The notes under the pieces were generated by a model that had not been told where the DNA came from, did not search any database, and saw nothing but the letters and a program-made list of their open reading frames with translations. Source: Chrysaora quinquecirrha (taxonomy: Eukaryota > Cnidaria > Scyphozoa > Semaeostomeae > Pelagiidae). Taken from it: a stretch of 64,000 bases of DNA. The stretch spans positions 2,391,206 through 2,455,205 of the forward strand of contig JACTAT010000043.1 of NCBI GenBank assembly GCA_014526335.1. Direction: 5' to 3'. The position numbers and the translations under genes were made by a program. The stretch's first letter is position 1; the number at the start of each line of letters is the position of its first letter. This document shows positions 46,611-56,683 of this stretch, piece by piece.

Positions 46611-48104
46611 ATGTCTATTATCATACGTTATGTTTATCAGAATGTTATTCAAGAGAGGGTTGTTGGGCTGAAAAATGTATTGAGCTTGAAAGGAAAATCA
46701 TTGGCTGACGTCATCACTGAAAAGTTGGGTGTAATGCAGATTCCATTGCAAAACATGATAGGAAAGGGCTTTGACGGTGCAAGTAATATGTCCGGCAAGG
46801 ACAATGGGGTCCAACAACATCTCAGCGAGTGTGGGGCTACCCTTTCGTTGTACTTCCATTGTTTTGCCCACTGTCTAAATTTAGTCCTTGGGAAGACAGC
46901 TGAAACGCTACCACTGGTCAAAGATGTCTTCGACACAATTGGCTCTATTTATAGAGTCATGGAAGGTTCCCCACAACGCACAGCAGTCTTCGAAAAATGG
47001 CTGAAAGAATTTTCCATAAATGAAGGACGCAGGGCCCTCCAATCTGTATCAGACACCCGTTGGACTGCACGGGTCGACAATCTATCAGCCACTGCAAATA
47101 CATTGCAGGCTTTGATTGCAGCATTAAGAGAGTTAGAGCCGAAAGAAGCTGCGTGTGCTGGTCTCTTAACACAACTGAATTCTTTTGAATTCGTGCTCAA
47201 ATTGATCACTCTAAAAGAAGTCTTTGAGATTTCTAAGTATGCATCAGAATATCTCCAAAGGGCCGACATGGATATGGTTACGGCAGTCGACGCTGTTCAG
47301 ACCTTGATACGACGAATCACTTCTCTTCGAGACGAGAAGCATTTTGATGAATTGATCTGCAAAGCCAAACTTCATGCTTCTAAGTGTAACGTCAATAATA
47401 CCTTCAACGAAGCAAGTAAACGACGCCGCAGACTACCAGAACGCCTAGGAGATGGTCAAACTTTGCTTGACGCGACATTCAGCCACAGCATTGCAACTCC
47501 TTCCGAGTCCAGTCAGTCGGTGACAGCAGCAGATAATTTTCGTCACGTCTTCTACTACCCCTTCTTAGATTTAATGCTCAACGAGCTTGGGAAGAGGTTC
47601 TCTGTCGAGTCATGTGAGGTGATGATGCAATTATCAGCGTTCAATCCACTTCACGGGAATACTGGTAACCAGGGAAAAGTTGGCAAATTTGCAAGCCGTT
47701 ATGGTATTCCTGCACAGCCGACCTGTCAAGAATACATGCTATTGAGAGAATCGCAATACTTCACGAATCTGCTGTTAGAAATGGAAGAACGGAAAAAGAA
47801 AGGCTGGAAGAATCCGTGTTTACCATTAATTCTGAAGATGTTCCAGCAGAGTGATCTTGAGAGCCTTTATCCAAATCTACATTTGGCAATTAGAATTGCC
47901 TCGTGCATCCCAGTTTCTATAGCGTCTTGTGAGCGATGTCATAGCAAAGTGAAGCTAATTAACACTTTTCTTCGGGCTACAATGACAGAAGATCGTCTGG
48001 AAAATCTTGTCCTGATAAGCAGCGAGAGGGATATTTCGAAAGAAATAGATTTATCCATCATTCGAAAGCAATTCGCTATCAAGCCTAGGAAACTGGCCTT
48101 ATAA
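46611..48104 (+). CDS. hAT transposase, ZMYM1-like, N-terminally truncated but open
   Basis: An uninterrupted 497-codon frame. hAT transposases are RNase-H-fold DDE enzymes with an inserted helical domain. Visible blocks: GKGFDGASNMSGKDNGVQ (residues 52-69, with the conserved Asp), FHCFAHCLNLVLGK (the Cys/His block, about 82-95), SDTRWTARVDN (about 147-157), a helical insertion region, and a C-terminal hAT dimerisation domain with LYPNLHLAIRIASCIPVS, ERCHSKVKLINTFL and RLENLVLI. It starts at the equivalent of the SICIRYV region, so the BED/TTF-type zinc finger and the first catalytic Asp are absent. Unlike most elements in this window it has no stops or frameshifts, so it is young, or retained as a domesticated fragment (less likely). 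No upstream exon was found. The ATG at 46611 is simply the first in frame. Confidence 0.85.
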   Translation: MSIIIRYVYQNVIQERVVGLKNVLSLKGKSLADVITEKLGVMQIPLQNMIGKGFDGASNMSGKDNGVQQHLSECGATLSLYFHCFAHCLNLVLGKTAETLPLVKDVFDTIGSIYRVMEGSPQRTAVFEKWLKEFSINEGRRALQSVSDTRWTARVDNLSATANTLQALIAALRELEPKEAACAGLLTQLNSFEFVLKLITLKEVFEISKYASEYLQRADMDMVTAVDAVQTLIRRITSLRDEKHFDELICKAKLHASKCNVNNTFNEASKRRRRLPERLGDGQTLLDATFSHSIATPSESSQSVTAADNFRHVFYYPFLDLMLNELGKRFSVESCEVMMQLSAFNPLHGNTGNQGKVGKFASRYGIPAQPTCQEYMLLRESQYFTNLLLEMEERKKKGWKNPCLPLILKMFQQSDLESLYPNLHLAIRIASCIPVSIASCERCHSKVKLINTFLRATMTEDRLENLVLISSERDISKEIDLSIIRKQFAIKPRKLAL

Positions 48105-48834
48105 TCAAGTTATGTATTTGCGCCTTCGAACTCTAACGAAGAAGCTCTAAAAACTTTATTGAACTATACTTTAAACTTCATTTTGTGTTTTAGTTGAAGT
48201 TTTAAATTCTCGTTTCAAATTAATGATACCTTTTTGCTTGACAGTTCCCAATAAACAAGTTGAAATTAAAGTCTACAAGTCAGGTCACGATTCTATTGGA
48301 CATGTAAAACTTCCATATTTGAAATCATATATCACCTTAAAACTCAAAGAGCATTAGGGCGTCTCCCATGAATTCCCATCTTGGAAGGCAATTCTCCGAC
48401 GTTTTCCGACGTTCAACGCTGCTATCAACGGGTGTTGTTTCAAAACATTTTCGCTGAGATTTACTCTCGTAACTAAACCCATTTCCTATGTTTCTGTAAA
48501 GATTTTTTGTGTTGTTCTAATAATGTATGCAGAAAGAGAAATCAAAGGATCCTAAGCCATTTTGAGACCTCAGAAACGACAAAATCCCGGGAGCTTCCGG
48601 GGGCTTCGCCCCCTGGGCCCCTACCAGGGCGCTGTTGGTGGTACGATTTTCGGACTTTTTCGCCGCCCGGCCGCCGGTGGGGTAGGCGAGCCATCGCCCT
48701 GTCCTTTTTTGCAAACTTCTCTCGCTTCTGGGGTAAGTGGGGCTAACCCTTCTTTGAAGTGCGTCATTGGTGCCCGTTTGAACAATCGCCCCATTGTTTT
48801 CCTAAAGAGATTATCGAAATCTGAAACCCGTGAA
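48105..48834. other. hAT 3' region and GC-rich hairpin repeat
   Basis: No gene was recognised. At 48590-48640 GGGGGCTTCGCCCCCTGGGC and the following GC-rich block are typical of hAT-type noncoding ends. The short frames on both strands at 48510-48930 run through this GC-rich repeat and are not supported. Confidence 0.4.
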
Positions 48835-48912
48835 AATAGCTCTGTTGGTAAAGGCTCCTGTTTCGTGATGCGGGTTGTGGGAGGCAGCAGATCGATTCCC
48901 CTCACGAGAGGA
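48830..48912 (+). other. tRNA-like (SINE-type) sequence with A and B box matches
   Basis: TAGCTCTGTTGG (48837-48848) matches the RNA polymerase III A box, and GATCGATTCCC (48890-48900) matches the B box, 41 bp apart. These are spaced as in a tRNA or a tRNA-derived SINE head. The D and anticodon arms do not fold convincingly, so it is not called as a functional tRNA. Confidence 0.35.
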
Positions 48913-49057
48913 TCAGAATTTTTATTTCTGTGATTTTCCTGTTGAAAATGCTTTCCGGAGGACCGGAGACTTCTCGATCACTAAAACTTGCTTCGGAATA
49001 ATTTTAAAATTCGTTTGGTATTAATATTATTCAATCAAAGTTCCTCAAACAAAGTCC

Positions 49058-50648
49058 ATGTTTACGTGAATATTCAGTCAACCAGCTTCAATCCCGTTGT
49101 CACAAATGCTTTCAACCCTTTCAATGGAAACAAAATGCCATTACCGCATTTCAAAAGCTTATTCAGAAGTGCATTTCATTCAAAGAAAACAAACAAAATA
49201 CTTTTAAAAGGGTTTTTGAAGAGTGCATTTGAAAGCACTTTCCAAATGCAATCACGAAGTTGAAGCTGCCTTGATAGCAGTATCTGACTATACAGAACTG
49301 AGCAAGATAAACTACAGCAAGACCAAGAAAGAGGATCCTGCAGTAAACCCGAGTTCTCCACGATCAGACGGAGAAAGCGCTCAATTTATTATATTGCTAC
49401 GTTTTCTATTATGATCTTTGGAGGACCTTTCAACGGGAAGGAAACAAGCCAAGGACAGCTAGAAAGGTAAAATTTTCTTCGCAACATAAAAACTTGACCA
49501 ACGAACTTGGCTAAGGAAAACGATGTGGAACAGAACTGCAGAGAATGAATAATAACAAGACTGAGGAACGGGACCACAGTATGGGACTGAAGGCCACGAA
49601 TAATTTCAGGACTGAGGAACAGGACTAAAGAATGGAACAGCAGACCATGAATAATTTCAGGACTGAGAAACAGGAATAAGGAAATAAGGAATGCGTCTGA
49701 AGACCATGAGACATTTCAGGACTGACGAACAGGACTTAAGAATGGGACTGAAGACCATGAGTAATTTCAGGACTGAGGAACAGGAATTAGGAACAGGACT
49801 GAAGGCCATGAGTAATTACAGGACAGAGGAACAGGACTAAGGAATGGAACTGAAGACCATGAATAATTTCAGGACTGAGGAACAGGATTAAGGAATGGGA
49901 CTGAAGACCATGAATAATTTCAGGACTGAGAAACAGGAATAAGGAATGAGTCTGAAAACTGTGAGTCATTTCAGAACTAAGGAACAGGACTAAGGAATGG
50001 GACTCAAGACACTCAGTAATTTCAAGACTGAGGAACAGGACTAAGGAATGGGACTGAAGACCATTAATAATATCAGGACTAAGTAATGTGAAAAATAACA
50101 AAGTTTACGAACTAGACTAAGGGGTGAAGATCTTCAATAGATTTAGGAATAAGACACAGGACAAAGAAATGGGACAGGACCCCATGAATAATTTCAGGAC
50201 TAAGGAACATGAACAGTAACAAGTCTGAGGAACGGGACCAAGGAATGGGATAGAAAATCTGAACAATATCAAGACTGACGAACAGGACCAAGGAACGGGA
50301 CAGAAGACCATCAATTATTTCAGGACTATTGACGGAACAGACCATAGACAAAGAGAACTGCTGTACACTAACTACTTTGAAACTAGGAACATCATTGCTG
50401 ACTAAGGACCTTGGACTAAAACAGAGGAACAGAACTGTGATTGGCACTAGGAAAAGGGACCCTGGACTATGACCAAGGAAAATACTCAATATTAGAAACT
50501 AGGAGCTAAGTCGAGAAGCAAAGTTTGTTCAAGCGCAGGTTCTTAAGGCAGAGGTCCTTGAGGCAGAGGTCCTTGAGGCGGTGGTTCTTTGCGGCTGTGG
50601 TTCTATGAGGCGGTGGTCAGAGACGGGCATGAGCTAGTCTTATATACT
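49058..50648. repeat. Dispersed duplicated repeat, copy 1
   Basis: Shares order and sequence with 51033-53222: a TTCAGTCAACC block, a TTCAAAAGCTTATTCAGAA block, a 51-bp minisatellite, a stretch with GAACAATATCAAGACTG, tandem GAGGCAGAGGTCCTTG, and an end with GGTCAGAGACGGGCATG. A third, shorter match to that end lies at about 8030-8071. The element type is unknown. Confidence 0.8.
49560..50105. repeat. 51-bp minisatellite in copy 1
   Basis: The unit contains GGACTGAAGACCATGAGTAA, TTTCAGGACTGAGGAACAGG and ACTAAGGAATG. At 51 bp it is exactly 17 codons, so minus-strand frames (LQSHSLVLFLSPEITHG repeats) stay open by arithmetic alone. Copies are imperfect. Confidence 0.92.
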
Positions 50649-51032
50649 AATTTCGTAGTAGTCATGGCGATATTTTTGTCCGAGTATCAACTTTTTTGCC
50701 GTTTGCGTTACGCTTCTGAAACCTGCACCTTTCTCTGCAACCCATTCTGAAGTTAAGCCATCCCTTGCCAAATCTTTACTAACTGCTACCGCTTCTGGGG
50801 TAAACGGGGAAAACCACCCCTCTTTTGTCACAAGGCATTGTCTTGCCCAATTATAATCTTTTGTCTGCACCCCAGACGTAGATTACTGGTTACTGTATGT
50901 TAAATTCTTATTACTTCATAACGATGACTACAAATAATGAAGCTGACTGAATAAATCTACTAAATTTCGTGTATACCTGGATTGTTTACTAGGAAATAAC
51001 AACTTTTCTAGATCTAAAACGGTTTTAGGTTG
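50649..51032. other. Between the two repeat copies, nothing recognised
   Basis: A 76-codon minus-strand frame (50870-50640) contains EGWFSPFTPEAVAVSKDLAR, which weakly resembles a frame at 48.8 kb. This suggests a shared repeat rather than a gene. Confidence 0.3.
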
Positions 51033-51091
51033 ATGTTTACAGGGAAGTTCAGTCAACCGGCTTGAATGGCATTGTGTCACTGCTTTTACCC

Positions 51092-51561
51092 TGTAATACT
51101 GCTAGTATTTTGCGCTTGCGCACATGCGTTTGGTGCTTGCATTCGTCTATTAGGGAATCCCCCTATTACACTTGCATCAGATTGTTCCGCTTTGCTTACT
51201 CTTTGTTATCGAATTACTTTTCTAGTAGGATTGCGTTAGTTTTTGCTGAATCACGATTACTGTAGAATCTTCTAGTGTATTCTCGTGTATTATGTTATCC
51301 CTATATGTATTTTTATTTCATCAGCCACATTTTATGCATCGTCATGCTTACCCATTTTCTCTCGATATATATTCGTATGTAATCTTTAGTTAGGTCAGTC
51401 TTGTCTTGGTTTTCAGTCTAGTCGTTTACACTTGGTACTTGAGAAATATCAAGTTGTAGACTAGGTAATTTGTGATATACGTTTGAGAAAACTATATCTT
51501 GTGTGTATTCTTTTGTGTGAATTCTACCGCTCATCCTGCCGTAAACTGGAAGCAGTTTACA
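51092..51561. mobile_element. Solo LTR (470 bp) with 4-bp target duplication
   Basis: Begins TGTAATACTGCTAGT and ends GGAAGCAGTTTACA, giving TG...CA ends with inverted similarity (TGTAAACTGCTTCC on the other strand). It is flanked by ACCC on both sides (51088-51091 and 51562-51565). The paralogous copy at about 49100-49130 lacks it and serves as an empty site. It is not obviously related to the gypsy-like element at 63 kb. The internal part was presumably lost by LTR-LTR recombination. Confidence 0.75.
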
Positions 51562-51799
51562 ACCCTTTTTAATTCAAACAAAATCTGATTTCAAAAACTT
51601 AATTACCTGATTTCAAAAGCTTATTCAGAATTGCGTTTCATTCAAAGCAAAAACAAAAACCCTTTTGAAAACATTTGTGAAGAGTGCATTCGAAAGCCAA
51701 CAAAACAAAATGCCATCCTGAAGTATAAGCTGGCTGGATAGCAGTATCTGACTATGCAGTATTAAACAGTACTGAGAAACATCAACTACCACAAGGACA

Positions 51800-52620
51800 A
51801 GACTGAGGAACATGACTAAAGAATAAGACTGAAGACCATGAGTAATTTCAGGACTGAGGAAGAGGACTAAGGAGCGGGACTGAAGACAATGAGTAATTTC
51901 AGGACTGAGGAACAAGACTAAGGAACGGGACTGAAGACCATGGGTAATTTCAGGACTGAGGAACAGGACTAAGGAATGGGACTGAAGACTATGAGTAATT
52001 TCAGGACTGAGGAACAGGACTAAGGAATGGAACTGAAGACCATGATTAATTTCAGGACTGAGAAATAGCACTAAGGAATGGGACTGAAGACCATGGGTAA
52101 TTTCAGGACTGAGGAACAGGACTAAGGAACGGGACTGAAGACCATGGGTAATTTAGGACTGAGGAAGAGAACTAAGGAACGGGACTGAAGACCATAGGTA
52201 ATTTCAGGACTGAGGAACAGGACTAAGGAACGGGACTGAAGACCGTGGGTAATTTTCAGGACTGATGAACAGGACTAAGGAACGGGACTGAAGACCGTGG
52301 GTAATTTTCAGGACTGATGAACAGGACTAAGGAACGGGACTGAACACCATTGGTAAATTCAGGACTGAGGAACAGGACTAAGGAACGGGACTGAAGGGCA
52401 TGGGTAATTTGAGGACTGAGGAACAGGACTAAGGAATGGGACTGAATACCATGGGTAATTTCAGGACTGGGGAACAGGACTAAGGAACGGGACTGAAATG
52501 GGTAATTTCAGGACTGAGGAAGAGGACTAAGGAACGGGACTGAAGACCATGAGTAACGTCAGGACTGAGGAACAGAACTAAGGAATGGGGCTGAAGACAA
52601 TGAGTAATTTCAGGACTGGG
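51800..52620. repeat. 51-bp minisatellite in copy 2
   Basis: The same 51-bp unit as at 49.6 kb, about 16 copies. Many units are closer to each other (AAGGAACGGGACTGAAGACC) than to copy 1, which suggests local homogenisation. The 148-codon and 160-codon minus-strand frames are repeat artefacts. Confidence 0.92.
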
Positions 52621-53377
52621 GAACAGGATGAACGAACGGGACAGAAGACCATGAATAATTTTAGGACTAAGGAAAAGGCTAAAGGAACAGGACTGAAGAC
52701 TATCGATCATTTCAGGAATAAGAAACAAGACAAAGAAATGGGACGGGACCCCATGAATAATTTCAGGACTAAGGAACATGAACAATGACAAGTATGAGGA
52801 ACAGGACCAAGGAATGGGATAGAAAATCTGAACAATATCAAGACTGTGGAACAGGACCAAGGAATGGGATGAGAGACCATCAATTCTTTCAGGACTATTT
52901 AAGGAACAGACCATAGACAAAGAGAACTGCTGTAAACTAACTAATTTGAAACTTAGGCACATGATTGTGCACTAATGACCTTGGACTAAAGCAAAGGAAC
53001 AGAACTGTGATTGGCACTAGGAAAAGGGACCCTGAACTAGGACCAAGGAAAAATACTCAAGATTAGAAACTAGGAGCTAAGTCGAGAAGCAGAGTTTCTT
53101 GAGGCAGAGGTCCTTGAGGCAGAGGTCCTTAGGGCAGAGGTCCTTGAGGCAGACGTCTTTGAGGCAGAGGTCCTTGAGGCGGAGGTTCTACGAGGCGGTG
53201 GTCAGAGACGGGCATGGGCTAGTTAATTCTAAATCACTAATAATATTAATTTAAAATCAATCAGGTCTAAAAATAAAATAAAAATAAATTAAAGAATAAG
53301 GGGGGGGAGAGGGAGGGAATGCTTTTGAATTTTGTAGCTTAATAATTTTGTGTAATGCCTAATTCTTTAACTCATAA

Positions 53378-54156
53378 GTGCTAGTATTTTGAAACCAGGA
53401 ATTTCTCACAGGCTCTAGCAAAAGACGTTTTTGATGCTAAATGTCGAATATCTTTTGGAATACAATTCCAAATATCAACACCAGAATTTGTTATAAAACC
53501 TTTACCATAGTTTGTTCTAAAGCAGGGTTTGAAGAGTTTCCCTGATTTAGCATGTCTTGTTTTGAAGTTATGAATGTCTTTGGCCTTCTTAAATAATTTC
53601 CAAAAAGTAGTATCAGAATTGTTTTTATTTACATCGTACATAAATTTAGCACATTCAAGTCTTCAAGATCCAGAGAGTTTAGATATGTAAAAAGAGGTTT
53701 ACTGTACTCTGTTCTACTTTTAAATGTTATTAATCTTACAGCTTTTTTTAACTTTTTATTAAGTGGGTCAAGAGAGGTTTTAGATGCATTTCCCCAATTT
53801 AAAAGACCGTAAAGAATATTTGGAAGTACAATCGCATTGTATATGTTTAGTAATACTCTTTGTGGGACAAAGTGTCGTACTTTACTTAAAATACCAATTC
53901 CTTTCGCAATTTTTGTGTTTAAATTTTGAATGTGAGACTTCCAATTAAGGTTTCTATCTATTAGGACACCTAGATATTTTGCCTCTTCCACTTCCTTTAA
54001 TTCTTCGTTATTTAGTTTTAATTCAATATTCCTATTTGGTTTCTTTTGGGAAGGTCGGATTAATAGAAAAGTAGACTTGGTTAGATTTAATGTTAATTTA
54101 TTTGCAATTAGCCAATCGGAAACATTTTGAAGTTAATTATTTACAATTATTTCTAG
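53378..54156 (-). pseudogene. LINE ORF2, C-terminal RT part
   Basis: Continues the RT of 55437-56680 across the hAT-type insertion: NVSDWLIANKLTLNLTKS, then EEAKYLGVLIDRNLNWKSHI (the conserved Y-LGV block of RT), then ILYGLLNWGNA. The first codons after the break include an in-frame TAA near 54134 where related elements have a Glu codon. A frame change near 53640 moves the last 86 codons (TRHAKSGKLF, GVDIWNCIP) to another frame, ending at 53381. Removing the 54157-55430 insertion restores the reading frame. Confidence 0.85.
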
Positions 54157-54172
54157 CAGGCCTTATTTTAAG

Positions 54173-54216
54173 CATAGTCAATAGAATAAATAATTAAGAA
54201 TATTCTATTGACTATG
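54173..54216. repeat. Perfect 16-bp hairpin near the left end of the hAT-type element
   Basis: CATAGTCAATAGAATA (54173-54188) and TATTCTATTGACTATG (54201-54216) are exact inverted copies around a 12-nt loop. Subterminal hairpins can be transposase-related in hAT elements. The role here is unknown. Confidence 0.9.
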
Positions 54217-54304
54217 TTTTAAGGAAATTTTATCACTGCACATTTCGCACTAATTAGGTATAGAATCAAAAATGAGTTTGAATCAAAATGTAGTGAATTG
54301 TACG

Positions 54305-55107
54305 CAGGGCCGTCGCTAGAGCTTTCGAGCAGGAGGGGTTGCCGAATTTAAATTTTCCGACAAAATCTGCGTGCACGATGGGCCCGACATCGGAACCCTT
54401 TTAGAAGTGGAGGGGCACAAAAACGGGGAGATTTAAAAATAAAAATATCCACAAAAGGCTCGCTCGACTAGGGGGTCCGGGGCATGCTCCCCGGGAAAAT
54501 TTTGAGAATTATTGATCTAGAATCGCTCTAATGACCATTTCGGGACCTATGAATTACAATTTTCTGAGCCATTATCCAGTTTGCCAATCCAATAGAGATC
54601 GACGTTAAGGATGACTATGACTGATTAAAATGGTTGCGGGATGTTGCAACCCCATAAGCTTTAGAGCCACTGGACCATTAAGAAATGGAGATGTGAAGGT
54701 ATACATACAGTAGACTGTCGTAATAATCAGTCATAAAGTAAGTGCTGGGATGGATGTATGATCCTCAATAGTGCTAATTATTATGAAGACCCAAAGATGT
54801 CGTCAAAATTCATATACAGGTTACAAAGAAGACATCGAAGTTCTAAGCGATTTATCTTTCTTGATCCGTCATTTTTGCATAGAAAATTGTAACTAACTTT
54901 CAAATGCTACATGATAATATACAACAAGATTTTGTTATCGTTCAGTTATAATATGATACGATGCAAGGAAGTTCCAATGAGGTTATTGCTTGCGATAGAA
55001 ATAGTTTGGACCTAAATTCTTTCAGCTGCCGACAACGCCTGCACTAGAGACAAGTTGCCAACAGGCTTGAGGCCAGGGAGTGCCGCACCCCCATAGCGAC
55101 GGCCCTA
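54305..55107. mobile_element. Nested element with AGGGCCGTCGCTA termini
   Basis: CAGGGCCGTCGCTAG at 54305 pairs with the inverted TAGCGACGGCCCT (55094-55106), a 13-bp perfect terminal inverted repeat typical of hAT-type elements. Candidate flanking duplications (ATTGTACG and ATTATATA) match at only 5 of 8 bases, so they are decayed or coincidental. The interior includes the block shared with 39550-39735. No transposase. Confidence 0.6.
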
Positions 55108-55436
55108 ATTATATAGTCCTTGGAAAATTTTGAGAATTGAGATTGCTAGAACGGCTTTGTCGGCCAATATCAATGAGAGAAAGCCAGGAAAAAGAATGCA
55201 AAAGAGCAGCTGAGAATGCTATTTATGCTGCAAGTCGCAAATCACTCTCACTGCATGCTTCTTTCGGATTATCTTGATCAGTTTCTTTCTGACATTTGTT
55301 CTTGCATACTTAAATTGTTAACTTTGTTTGCAAGGTCAATTTATTACTGCACATTTTTCCATTTATCACTGCACAATTTTGTTTTATCACTGCACAAATT
55401 GGTTATCACTGAGCCTTAAAATAAGGCCTGGTTTCT

Positions 55437-56680
55437 AGTTTATTTATATCTTTATCTGCGTAGAAGATACTCGTATCATCGGCGAAAAGGTGGAAATTTA
55501 AGAACTTCGAAGAAGATGGAATATCATTTATATAGAGTAAGAATAACAATGGCCCAAGAACACTACCTTGTGGTACACCATACTTAATATTCAGATCTTT
55601 TGATAACTGTCCACAAATACTAACACGTTGCGTTCTATCACTAAGGTATGATTTAAACCACTCTGGTGCTATACCTCTGATACCATAATATTCAAGTTTT
55701 TTAATAAGTATTTTGTGATCGACAGTATCCAAGGCTTTTGCGAAGTCTAGAAAGACACAGCATGATATTTTGTTATTTTCAATTGCATCTACTATTTTCG
55801 TACACATATCTAGAATAGCTTGAGAAGTAGATTTACCTTTTTGAAACCCAAATTGATGCTTGTAAATTATTTTGTTTTCTTCTATGAACTTAATAAGCCT
55901 TTGGTACATTAGTTTTTCACAGATTTTATTAAAATTAGGCAAAAGTGAAATAGGTCTGTAGTTAGATACTTCGTAAGGAGATTTGGATTTGAATATCGGA
56001 ACTACTTTTGCATACTTTAGAAGTTTAGGGTAATACCCAGAGCTGAATGAGATATTTATAAGGTGGGTCAGTGGAGTTAATATAGATTCTGAGCTTAATT
56101 TAATCAGTTTAGGGGGCAAATCATAAGAATCAGCAGCTTTGGTTTCTTTTATATCATTAATTACAAATTTTACTTCATTTGGAGCAACTGGAGAAATAAA
56201 AAACGATTTTGATATTGGATTTGGTAGGTAGTTTTCGTAGTTTACAGTTGTGTTTCCAAGTTTATCTACCAGGTTGCTGGCTATGCTTGTATAATATCCA
56301 TTAAAATGGTCTGCAATCGTTTTGTTATCATTAATTATATTATTATTAATTTCTATCTTTATATTATTTGAGTTGGTGCTTTGAGGTCTATTCATTAGCT
56401 CATTTATGCCTTTCCAAATTTTTTTCGAATTATTTTTGAAGCTTTCGAAGTAGTTATTATAATGATTACGTTTACTTTTACGGATAAGGTGGTTAAGCAT
56501 ATCTCTGTAGTACTTGTATCGTTGGTACCAGAATTTATCGTTTGATTTAAGAACTTTTTTATATAATCTGTTCTTTACTTTAATTGATTTTAGTACACCG
56601 TTTGTAATCCATGGTTTACGATTGCGTTTTCTTTCCTTTTTTAATAGTTTTTTAAGGGGGGGCGTGCTTGTCAACAACAC
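55437..56680 (-). pseudogene. LINE ORF2, reverse transcriptase core
   Basis: A long open frame with the full RT palm: RKPWITNGVLKSIK at the start, YRPISLLPNFNKICEKL, HQFGFQKGKSTSQAI, VFLDFAKALDTVDH (motif A), YGVPQGSVLGPLLFLLYIND (motif B), and FADDTSIFYAD (motif C, FADD). It is cut at LE by the hAT-type insertion. The frame opens after an in-frame TAA at 56683-56681 that separates it from the endonuclease part in the same frame, so the apparent start is not a real one. The sequence resembles metazoan CR1/L2-clade RTs. Confidence 0.88.
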
Positions 56681-56683
56681 TTA

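Larger units (their letters stand above)
51033..53222. repeat. Dispersed duplicated repeat, copy 2
   Basis: Copy of 49058-50648 in the same orientation. It is longer because of a solo LTR (51092-51561), a larger 51-bp minisatellite, and about six copies of GAGGCAGAGGTCCTTG at 53100-53190 (about three in copy 1). Its right side ends at CTAGT where the LINE tail begins. Confidence 0.8.
54157..55430. mobile_element. hAT-type non-autonomous element inside the LINE RT
   Basis: The ends are CAGGCCTTATTTTAAG (54157) and its inverse CTTAAAATAAGGCCTG (ending 55430). The flanks ATTTCTAG (54149-54156) and GTTTCTAG (55431-55438) are an 8-bp target duplication with one mismatch, characteristic of hAT. 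Subterminal copies of TTTATCACTGCACA occur at both ends (about 54225, 55345 and 55382). A perfect hairpin with a 16-bp stem lies at 54173-54216. It has no transposase, and a second element is nested within. Confidence 0.85.

Noticed and set aside
48510..48933. Overlapping ORFs of 79-123 codons on both strands
   Set aside because: They are GC-rich hAT-type noncoding repeat with open frames in several phases and no domain.
49787..52962. ORFs with repeated LVLFLSPEITHGLQS peptides
   Set aside because: A 51-bp unit equals 17 codons, so openness is arithmetic. Similar frames are present in both diverged copies.
53190..53222. Helitron 3' end (CTAG-type terminus) for the duplicated repeat
   Set aside because: The other copies at 8.07 kb and 50.65 kb remain similar for some bases past CTAGT, so this is not a clean terminus, and no Rep/helicase sequence is present.
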